Source: Cochliopodium minus
Taxonomy: Eukaryota; Discosea; Himatismenida; Cochliopodiidae
Assembly: GCA_024220525.1 (NCBI GenBank)
Contig: JAMYWO010000652.1
Span: 1-10,869, forward strand
Direction: 5' to 3'
DNA length: 10,869 nucleotides
Within the stretch, counting starts at the first letter, position 1, and the number at the start of each line of letters is the position of its first letter. This document shows, piece by piece, positions 1 through 7,215 of this stretch. Both the position numbers and the translations under genes were made by a program. The notes beneath the pieces are model-generated. The model did no database searches. It was not told where the DNA came from and saw only the letters and a program-made list of their open reading frames with translations.

Positions 1-1337
1 ATTGTTCTAAAAAAATAAATAGAAAAATTAAAATAAAAAAAATTTATTTATAATTTTTTACCATTGAAATGAATTTTAAATTATGCGATTTGAGTTTTTT
101 TTTATTATTTTTATAATTTATATAATTTTTTTTTTTTTTAATATTTTGTTATAATTTTACAATTAAGAATTTATGGAATTGATAATTTATGCAGTTTGAT
201 TTTTTTGATTATATTGAATGAACATTGTTGGCATTGAGAGATATCCCTTTAAAAACCAAAGATATCACAAATATTTAATGATTTTGAACTTAAAGATTTG
301 TTAAATTGGATGAGATTTCTTTCACAGAAAAAAAAAATTTTTGAATTGGAAAATGGTGAACTAAAAATAATTAAATTCTACAAGATTATCTCACGTGAAC
401 TGAAAGATATCGATTGTAAACTTAAAAAGATATCACAAGTTCAAAAAAAAAAAAAAAGAAAAGAAAAAATAATTGGTTGGTAAAATGGCAGACAATTCCT
501 ATTGGGAACATTGGGTACCATTAAGGAAAGATAATCTACAAATAAAGAAATAAAATGGATGTATTATATCTATTAAAATTTTGATTTAAATGGTTTGTAG
601 CAAAATTCTGTCCAGTGTTGATTATGTATAAAATTATCCTGTCATATTCACATCTCTTCAATAAGTGATCTATTTTTTCATTTTGGAATTTCAGTGTTTA
701 GAAAAAATGTAGGTACATCGTTTTCATTTCTTCAAAAATTATTCCAGTGAAATTGTAAATCGAAAAAATTGCCTATCCAAATTTTTTAGGATGTAAGAAG
801 TATATTTGGATGGTTATCATTCATCATTACTTGTTTCAAATTTGTTTTTTATTCTATATTTTTCTCCTTCATTTTTTTATATTGGGTTGCATCAATTTCA
901 TTTGTTACATCAAAAAATTGCTTTCAAAACTAGAAACGAATAGGAAAGATATCTTATTTCGCTGCATAAACAATAAATAACATTATACTCTATTGCCTTT
1001 TGTTTAAAGGGAAATTCAAATTTATTATGGAATGATTTGTTGACATATTATTGGCCAAAGTTCAAATGTAGTGATGTGAGGAAGAATATTTTTGATGTTG
1101 TATTAAAAAAAATATGAGCATGTTAGATATTGCTTTGTATTTTTCAAAGAAATAATCTCACTTCCCACATCTCAGATAGATAAATTCTCTTTTACATAAG
1201 TAAAAATAATTTGCATTAAGTTGCGAATCACCACACTCAAAATATCTTGACACATATTCAAAAAGAAAAACTAATTTTCCCTTATGCAATTTACAATATT
1301 TTCAAAATATATTTCTTGTAGTTTATAAAAAAAAAAA
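1..1337. other. Region without an established gene
   Basis: The first 180 bases are AT-rich intergenic-type sequence with long T runs. From about 250 to 480 there is an open plus-strand frame without an ATG at its start, rich in Lys and Ile, that I cannot tie to a splice model. From about 560 to 1310 the sequence lacks long homopolymers and G+C is about 26% (77 of 300 bases in 601-900), between the introns here (about 5% in 8641-8760) and the exons. Short open stretches occur on the minus strand, for example 1158-1301 (47 codons) and around 922-1060, but at this base composition open stretches of this size are expected by chance. No tRNA or rRNA motif was seen. It may be eroded coding or mobile-element sequence, or a long 5' flank of the next gene. 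Confidence 0.5.
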
Positions 1338-3682
1338 ATGAAAAGCCTATTTACTTCATCTAATAGGAGACCAAATGTTTTGATTGAATGTGAAAAAACA
1401 TTGCCAAATCCCAAAAATAAATCGTCTAAAGATATTCCCTTAATGAGTAGTCCTCTTTAAAAAATTGAATTCTCAATAAATAATCCATAAGAATCCAATT
1501 AAACAAACATTCCTTTTTTCATCTAGTTTATCAATTATTGGAAAAGAAAAGTGAATTTCCTTCTGTAGAAGAAATAAGAGAAGAATATTTGGATCAAATC
1601 AATGAAAAAAGGATAATGGATAGATTATTTGGCGATCAATTAACTGGAGAATTGGAAATAAGAGTTATTTTCTCACCCATCCCACCTAAAGACAATTTGG
1701 GAAAATTTAAAAGATATATAGGTAACTCTCCTTTACTTCAATACTATTCCCCTTTCATAATTTACCATCTTGAAATAAAGCATCATTTTTAGAAGATTAT
1801 GGTGCAACACATCTTGCGATACAAGTAAAAAAAAAAAGTGATACAAGAAAAAAAATTTGAATTTTTGTTTACAAAACAATTATCTAGATAGGAACAAAAG
1901 TGATACATTGGTATTGAATCGAAATTACATTAAAAAGATATCTTTTTTCAATCAGAAAATTAGGTTTGATGCAAGGTCTTTAATTTTTTTTTTGACATAA
2001 ATTTTCAAAAATTATTAAATCATCCCCAAATTAAATAAGTAAACATTTATTCAACATTGTTAATATTAATTTCTATTTTTAATCATTAATTTATCAATAT
2101 TAATTATTCTTAATTTATTTAATAATTTACCTATTAATTATTAATTTATCGATATTAAAAATCAGAATTTTTTTAATTCTTTTTTTCCGTTTGAAAATAA
2201 ATAAATGAAAAGTTTTGTGTTTATTTTACCGTGGGGAAGTAAAAACAGTATAAGTGTATTTTATCCTACGTACAAAGAAAAAGAGAAAGAAAGAGAAGAA
2301 GAAAAAGAAATTTCATTCATAAAAAATGATGATGAAACTCGTACTAAAATCGTTGATTGCATTTTAAAATGGAATGAACAAAGAATTTACAAAAACACTG
2401 GTATTTCTCCTCTCTAATTAATAACATAATTAATTTAATCAATTTAATTGTAATAAAATAAAATAAAATAAAATAATAAAAATTAATTAATAATTAATTA
2501 ATAATTAATTAATAAAGTAATGATTATAAATATTAATATTAATAAAATAAATAATAAACACTAAAATAAATAATATTGATTAAATAATAATTAATAAAAT
2601 AATAATTAATAAAATAATAATTAATAAAATGAAAAATAAAAAATGAAATAAAAAATGAAAAATAAAATGTTGGTTGATAAACACAAATATACAGGGAATA
2701 ATTGTCAACTTTTCTGCAAGGATCTTCTAAAGCAACTAAACTTTCACATTGACTTCCTCCATGACCCTTATATCTCCTCGTAATTTTTAAATACATTCAT
2801 TTTTTCTTAATTTTTTTTTTTTAAGATTAATGATACAACAAAATACTACAATACATTCATGATACAACTACATTCATGATACAATACTACAATACATTCA
2901 TTTTTATTTTCATTTTATGATACAATACAAAACATTTATTTTTTTTTATTTAAAAATTTGTTATACAATATTTTATTTTTTTATTTTATTCTTTTTATTT
3001 TTTTTTTTCCAATTAATTAAAGATTTGTGAAATATGTATCGGAAAGTAAGAGTAAACCAGTACCGAGAATAAGTGTTGGAAAAGACTTCAAAGAATTTCA
3101 TTCTCACTCTCAACTTGATGATTGGTAATTTAAAAATTAAAAAATTTATTTTAAATTTATTTTAAATTTATTTTTAAATTTATTTTAAATTTATTTTAAA
3201 TTTATTAAAGAAATTTTTTTTTTTTGAATGTATTTTTAATTTTGATAAAAGGCATAATGAAAACATGGGGATATTTGGAGATCAAAGTGCATTATTAAAA
3301 TCTTTTCACAGAGCTTTTCAAATGAAAGGTGAAAATACTCCTAATTGTGTTGAAGTAAAAAAAAAATTTTAAATAAAAAAAAATAATGACAAATTAAAAT
3401 AATTGTAATAAATTAATAAATTACAAATTAAAATAATTATAATAAATTAATTAATATTACAAATTAAAATAAAAAATATAAATAAATAAATTATTTAATA
3501 TTACAAATAAAATAAAAAAATAAGTAAATAAAAAAAAATTACTTTAAAAATAATGATAAATGATAAATAATAAATATAAATTTTTAAAGGGATCACCAAC
3601 ATTCATGGTGTCGGGTAACCAAGTTAGTGAAGTGGAAAGAGGAAATATTTTATCATCTGGAAATAATTTTACTTCAAATTAA
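1338..3682 (+). CDS. Ten-exon gene, putative permuted papain-like (NlpC/P60-LRAT-like) protein
   Basis: Proposed exons: 1338-1446, 1527-1721, 1793-1824, 1888-1910, 1964-1975, 2213-2400, 2695-2779, 3023-3124, 3252-3354, 3590-3682. They sum to 942 nt, an exact 313-codon frame plus TAA, and every junction is GT...AG with matching phase. The ATG at 1338 follows an A run and an in-frame TAA at 1326. After splicing, residues 103-130 read DYGATHLAIQIG, then VIHWFDASFVFILP, and residues 187-193 read GNNCQLF. His108 followed about 80 residues later by Cys190 in an N-C-Q-x-F setting is the order seen in permuted papain-fold families such as LRAT and some NlpC/P60 proteins. The C-terminal part has FHSHSQLDDW and LLKSFHRAF, which I recall, unverified, from uncharacterised protist proteins. 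A Lys/Glu-rich insert sits at about 145-156. No signal peptide or membrane segment is visible. The donor of exon 1 could also be at 1450 (one residue longer). The gene model is firm in its 3' half; fold and activity are inference. Confidence 0.75.
1964..1975 (+). other. 12-nt microexon of the putative thiol-hydrolase gene
   Basis: Flanked by AG at 1962-1963 and GT at 1976-1977, this segment enters in phase 2 and leaves in phase 2. It completes Trp120, adds Phe-Asp-Ala and begins Ser124, giving HWFDASFVFILP. Skipping it stays in frame but turns the junction into HCFVFILP. The W-x-D-x-S version looks more like a conserved strand after the His motif, so inclusion is favoured. Transcript data would settle it. 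Confidence 0.6.
2026..2160. repeat. Duplicated AT-rich block in intron 5
   Basis: The string ATTAATTTATC(A/G)ATATTA occurs twice about 50 bases apart (near 2085 and 2136), within a wider TTAATTATT-rich stretch. It lies in the intron from 1976 to 2212. It looks like a simple local duplication with one substitution. Confidence 0.6.
2447..2670. repeat. AT-rich tandem repeats in intron 6
   Basis: The intron 2401-2694 holds successive simple arrays: AATAA-type pentamers (about 2450-2475), TTAATTAATAA units that are self-complementary (about 2482-2515), three copies of a unit close to AATAATTAATAAAATA (about 2584-2630), then AAAAATGAAATA-type units (about 2630-2668). These fit replication slippage within non-coding DNA. 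Confidence 0.75.
2828..2925. repeat. Imperfect tandem repeat of ATGATACAA...CATTC in intron 7
   Basis: Three to four copies of a unit built from TGATACAA, an optional ACTACAATA part, and CATTCA follow one another. Copies differ mainly by loss of the middle block. The repeat lies wholly inside the proposed intron 2780-3022. It contrasts with neighbouring simple A/T arrays because each unit carries several C residues. Confidence 0.7.
3139..3208. repeat. 11-nt tandem repeat ATTTTAAATTT in intron 8
   Basis: About six copies of an 11-nt unit, one of them with an extra T, fill most of the 127-nt intron 3125-3251. The unit is nearly palindromic, so the array could fold on itself. Confidence 0.8.
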
Positions 3683-3807
3683 TTAAATAAAATTAAGTTT
3701 TCTTAAAAAATGAAAATAAAACATAAAATTAAAATTAAAATTAATAAAAAATAAAACATAAAATGAAATAAAATAAACAAAAAAAAAAGTTTAATGTGGG
3801 GTTTTTG
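3683..3807. other. Convergent intergenic region with A-rich 3' ends
   Basis: Only 125 bases separate the TAA of the ten-exon plus-strand gene from the TAA of the minus-strand membrane-protein gene. An AATAAA lies at 3686-3691, directly after the plus-strand stop, and several AATAAAA-like strings follow. In such AT-rich sequence these polyadenylation-like hexamers are weak evidence. Overlapping 3' UTRs are likely. Confidence 0.5.
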
Positions 3808-4753
3808 TTAGATTTTTTTGATGAAATGGTTGAGTCTTGCGGATTGATTTATTAGAGTGAAAATGCAAAGAAAGAAAATGAGAAATTCAAGAAAAATAGA
3901 AAAAAAATTAACAAAATAAAATCTTTTAAATAATCCTTTCTTTCTCCTTCCCTTTCTCCCTTCCTTTCTTTCTTCATCATTCTCTACACTTCCAGCTTCA
4001 CTCATTTCTTGGTTAAAAGATGCATGTGAAGAGGCTGGTTTTTTTGATTCTAATAAAGAATTTAAGAACAAGTTTGTTACATAAATTAAAAAAAGATTTA
4101 TTGTGAGAAGAGGTGTTATCATGTAACAACGAGAGCTAATTGGAACAGTTTCATATTCAAATTGAAGCAAGATTTCTTTGTACATCCCAAAAGTAATGGC
4201 ACAACAGAAAAGTAAAATAAGGCTTGTATCAAATTTGGGATTTCCTTTTTCAGAAAAAATAAAGGATAAGACAATAAAAATATTAAAAAAAAGTTTTACT
4301 TTGTTTTTCTTCATTCTTTTCTTTAAATGAAGAATTAAATGCAATCAAAATCAAAAAATAAACAAAGCTAACAAATTCCATTTTCAAAATTGAAGAAAGA
4401 ATTTTTGAATTTGGGAGATCATTTATGATGAGAATACTCCTGATTAGCCCCATGCTTATACAAAAAAGTAATGATAAAATGTAAATAATCATTGAGATAG
4501 TTCCAGTTTCGCCAATTCCTAAGAAAACATTTCTCCAGGAACCTTTTATTTTATCTTTAATTTCTTCTTTCTTCACTTTTAATCTGATTAGCACAATGAC
4601 CATTCCAAAAAATAAAAGCAACAAAGCAAAAGTAAAATTTAAATCAAAATCACTATGATTTAAATTCTCTTCAACTATCATGATAACAAATAGTCCAAAA
4701 GAGTTAACAATATAAGCTTTAATAAATCTGAAATCTAAAGTACGCAAATCCAT
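3808..4753 (-). CDS. Multi-pass membrane protein, function unknown
   Basis: Read on the minus strand from an ATG at 4753-4751, preceded by an A-rich leader, to TAA at 3810-3808. Two overlapping frames are best joined by a 55-nt GT...AG intron at 4299-4245, giving exons 4753-4300 and 4244-3808 and a 296-residue protein. Hydrophobic segments lie at about residues 11-27, 39-57, 85-111, 125-139, 158-172, 189-207 and 262-281. A hydrophilic loop at about 213-255 is acidic, then strongly basic (EERKEGRKGRRKKG). No signal peptide cleavage motif or known family signature is recognised, so no function is assigned. The alternative is that the T8 run in the putative intron is one base too long: with T7 the frame stays open, the protein is 314 residues, and an extra hydrophobic segment appears. 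The gene diverges from NUB1 and converges on the upstream gene. Confidence 0.75.
3934..3975. repeat. 42-nt uninterrupted pyrimidine tract
   Basis: The plus strand holds only C and T from 3934 to 3975, with a roughly mirror-symmetric order of CTTT and CCTT units. On the coding (minus) strand it is the purine run encoding the Glu/Lys/Arg/Gly-rich loop of the membrane protein. Mirror-type homopurine-homopyrimidine tracts can adopt triplex (H-DNA) form; whether this one does is unknown. Confidence 0.85.
4245..4299 (-). other. Putative 55-nt intron (or frameshifted coding segment)
   Basis: On the minus strand it starts GTAAAAC, contains an eight-T run, and ends CTGAAAAAG. Size, donor and T-rich body match the other short introns here (53 to 106 nt). 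The flanking phases (1 and 1) join the two frames cleanly. Against this, its translation in the downstream frame is a plausible membrane helix. Confidence 0.6.
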
Positions 4754-5009
4754 TTTTTTTTTTTGATCTAGTTTTACACTTTTTTTTTTTTTTTTGAATT
4801 AAACTTTGACTTGTCTCAACATTTTATAATTAAATTTTTTTTTTAAAATTTAGTTGAGTTTATGAAAAATAAAAAATAATTAAAGAATTTGTTTCATCTT
4901 AATAAAAATTAAAAAATAAAAAAAATTAAAGAAAAAGAAATTTTCTAATCAAATAAATTTCTATAATTCTCTTCTCTATTATAATAACAATTGAAATAAT
5001 AGAAATAGA
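4754..5009. promoter_or_regulatory. Shared divergent promoter region
   Basis: The 256 bases separate the start codons of the minus-strand membrane-protein gene and the plus-strand NUB1 gene. They hold no gene. Two long T runs (4753-4764 and 4780-4795) lie next to the minus-strand start, and A-rich sequence precedes the NUB1 ATG. Poly(dA:dT) tracts commonly keep promoters free of nucleosomes. No convincing TATA box can be singled out in such AT-rich DNA. Confidence 0.5.
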
Positions 5010-6962
5010 ATGTTTTCATTTGATGTAAAGATTGATACTACTACATTAAAGTTTGATTTTGAAGAGGACAAAAAAGGAATAGAGTTGAAATCAAAAATAA
5101 TAGAATTGGCAAAAATAAATCTTGATGCAATTAATCTCAAGGTATTTGCTGCAGGACATTATCTAAAGGATGATGTAATTTTAAAGGATCAAATAAATAA
5201 AGAAAAATTAAAGATAGTGCTCGCAAGATATGATAAGAAAGATTTGAAACCTATGAATTCTCCACCAAAACAAAAGAAAATAGAAAATAACACAAATAAT
5301 AATAATTTTACAAACAACAATACAAATTTGAAGATAAATAATAACAATGATAACAATAATAACAATATAAAGATTGATCTAAATTTGAATGAAGAGAATG
5401 TAAGTGAAGAAGTTTTGAATTTTAGAAGAAAAGAATGGGAAGCAAGAAAAACAGTAGAAAAATTGGTTGAGATAGCTCATAGAATAGCAATTAGGCAAGG
5501 AGATAGCTATGATAACAACACATTTGCAGTGCTGACTGATAGTGAAGGAAAAGAATTTCCAATGACAGAAAAAGATAGGATAGGAATCACTTGTGGGCAA
5601 ATGCTTTACAATTTTGGAAAAAAGAAATTGTTTAAAGACAAAAAATATGACGAAGCAATCAAAATCTTTGAGGCTTCTGAAAGAGAATTCTTAAATGTTT
5701 CTGAAGAGATTTTGGAAATAATCGACAATTATGGTTTGCTTTGTTTGGATATCGCATGGGCCTACTATCAAAATCAAAATCTAGAGCAATTACAAAATGC
5801 TTCAGAGAAAATTAAATCTGCAAATTCTTTCTTGGAAAAATCTTACGGCAAAGAAATGGAAAGATTGAACAGAGTTACTGGTGGGATGGCTCCTCAAAAG
5901 GTTTTGTATGCACGTTTGCATCTTCTTCAAGGAATACTGAGATTCCACAAGGGATTGTTTCATGATTCCATTTCTTATTTAAAGCAAGCAGAAGATGAGA
6001 TAATTCAGTTCAGAATTGAACCAAATGATCCCAATTTCCTTGAATTGCTCAGCATTGGTTACGATGAACTTTCTGCAAGAAAAGGTTTGAGGGCAGCGGG
6101 AAGAGATTTGAATGGGGCGATTCAGTTTCTTTCAGATGAACAAGAAAAAAGTAAAGAAATCAGCAAAAAAGAAAGAGAAAGAGAAAATGAAAGAATTAAA
6201 GAGATGAGTTACGGAAAAACTGCGAAAGGGAAAAGATTAAACATCCGCCTTCTCAACTATTACGTCAATGAGTTGGGTTTTCCTGAAAGATTGGTTGCAG
6301 AAGCATTGAAACAAGTAGACAATGACGAAGAAGCTGTTGCTGATCTTTTGACCAATCCTAATCGCCGTCAAATCCTCGAAACTTCTCTCAAATTAAAAAG
6401 AGAAGAAAGAAGAAGAAGAAGAGAGGAAAGGGAAAAGAGGAAAAGGGATGGAGAACTCATTGAAAATTGCAAGAAAATGGTCGAACTTGGTTTTGATGAA
6501 TCTCTTTCTCTTTCTGCTCTTCATCAATCCAACCACAATTTGGAAAATGCCATTCTTTTTTTGACAGAAAATTCTCTTTCCTTTCAATCTCATCCCCTCC
6601 CCTATTCTCTTTCTCAATTAGAAGAAAATTACAAATCCCTCCTCCCCTTCTCTCCTTCTTCTTCCCTTTCTAATCTCTCCGCCTCCCTTTCTTTGGACGA
6701 AAACAACAACGAAAATAACAACAGTGGTGATGAAGAAAACATGAAAGATGAAGAACAATCAACTCCTCAAGAAGATCCCAAAGTTGTAGAAGAGCGCAAA
6801 AGAAAAGAAGAAGAAGAGAGGCTCAGTAATGAATTGGAAGAAGAATTAAAAGATGCTGTTCATCTTCTTGAAGGTGATTATCTCAATCTTACTCTTGAAG
6901 AAGAACATCAAGTCTTTATAAAGTACAAATCTTTGCTTGAATCAAAAAAACTTTGGTATTGA
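5010..6962 (+). CDS. NUB1: NUB1 homologue (NEDD8 ultimate buster 1), UBL-UBA protein
   Basis: A single-exon gene of 650 residues; human NUB1 is about 600. NUB1 binds NEDD8 or FAT10 through UBA domains and docks on the proteasome through its UBL, sending conjugates for degradation. Visible here: a ubiquitin-like domain at about 1-75; an Asn-rich linker at 91-127; the NUB1-specific helical core at about 135-340, with NYGLLCLDIAW at 240-250 and the VLYARLHLLQGILRFHKG stretch at 298-315; then UBA domains at about 341-377, 411-448 and 487-521, each with the Gly-Phe or Gly-Tyr loop (IGYDE, LGFPE, LGFDE). An Arg/Lys/Glu-rich helix (461-481) separates UBA2 and UBA3, and a second charged helix lies at 593-613. 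The end, DYLNLTLEEEHQVFIKYKSLLE, is typical of the family. Three UBAs match the longer NUB1L-type layout. The ATG at 5010 starts the UBL directly. The assignment rests on recognition of the family's core motifs. Confidence 0.93.
   Translation: MFSFDVKIDTTTLKFDFEEDKKGIELKSKIIELAKINLDAINLKVFAAGHYLKDDVILKDQINKEKLKIVLARYDKKDLKPMNSPPKQKKIENNTNNNNFTNNNTNLKINNNNDNNNNNIKIDLNLNEENVSEEVLNFRRKEWEARKTVEKLVEIAHRIAIRQGDSYDNNTFAVLTDSEGKEFPMTEKDRIGITCGQMLYNFGKKKLFKDKKYDEAIKIFEASEREFLNVSEEILEIIDNYGLLCLDIAWAYYQNQNLEQLQNASEKIKSANSFLEKSYGKEMERLNRVTGGMAPQKVLYARLHLLQGILRFHKGLFHDSISYLKQAEDEIIQFRIEPNDPNFLELLSIGYDELSARKGLRAAGRDLNGAIQFLSDEQEKSKEISKKERERENERIKEMSYGKTAKGKRLNIRLLNYYVNELGFPERLVAEALKQVDNDEEAVADLLTNPNRRQILETSLKLKREERRRRREEREKRKRDGELIENCKKMVELGFDESLSLSALHQSNHNLENAILFLTENSLSFQSHPLPYSLSQLEENYKSLLPFSPSSSLSNLSASLSLDENNNENNNSGDEENMKDEEQSTPQEDPKVVEERKRKEEEERLSNELEEELKDAVHLLEGDYLNLTLEEEHQVFIKYKSLLESKKLWY
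6396..6690 (+). other. Purine block followed by pyrimidine block inside NUB1
   Basis: From about 6396 to 6450 the coding strand is almost pure A/G (the Arg/Glu/Lys helix). From about 6496 to 6690 it is rich in C and T, with runs such as CATCCCCTCCCC and CTTCTCTCCTTCTTC (Ser/Leu/Pro-rich linker after UBA3). The two blocks are broadly complementary in opposite orientation and could pair in the mRNA. This may only reflect amino-acid bias. Confidence 0.5.
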
Positions 6963-7215
6963 GTGATTAAGTGATTGTTTTTTTTTGATTTTTCTTTTAT
7001 TGTTTAAAATTTGTTTGATATTCATCAGGGAGAAAAAAATTTGATTAAAATCATTCTTTTCACAATCTTTTTATTTGAATCTTTTCTTCCTTTTTCGACA
7101 AATATGTCATCACTGAATTTTTTTCACTGATTTTATCTTTTTTTTTTCTTTTTGATTTTTTTCAATAAAAAATATAATCAAAAATAAAATTTGGATACGT
7201 TTATAATTAAGTAAA
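6963..7215. other. Intergenic region between NUB1 and the GTPase gene
   Basis: A T-rich 253-base spacer with no gene. The first AATAAA after the NUB1 stop is at 7164-7169, which could serve its polyadenylation but also lies about 50 bases upstream of the next ATG. The first half is pyrimidine-rich. Both genes read in the same direction. Confidence 0.5.

Noticed and set aside
298-483. Open frame starting with TTG, Lys/Ile-rich, with a loosely F-box-like opening (IFNDFELKDLLNWMRFLS)
   Set aside because: No ATG, no convincing splice partners, and the length is near chance expectation. A plus-strand stretch at about 1011-1118 (NLLWNDLLTYYW) could suit the same idea, but joining them needs a 500-nt-plus intron without support.
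485-553. 22-codon ATG frame (MADNSYWEHW...)
   Set aside because: Too short to distinguish from chance and with no recognisable context.
2539-2796. Minus-strand 85-codon frame
   Set aside because: It is antisense to the exon carrying NNCQLF and to intron repeats; the low-complexity FINYYFINYY part is a translated tandem repeat.
2401-3600. Regular short arrays as a CRISPR-like or centromeric repeat
   Set aside because: Units are simple A/T-only slippage repeats inside introns, without unique spacers or conserved longer units.
3808-4753. Seven hydrophobic segments suggesting a G-protein-coupled receptor
   Set aside because: The number of segments depends on the unresolved intron or frameshift, and no receptor family motif is visible.
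5379-5600. Minus-strand frame inside NUB1, and a similar one at 6393-6617
   Set aside because: Both are antisense shadows of well-supported NUB1 coding sequence.
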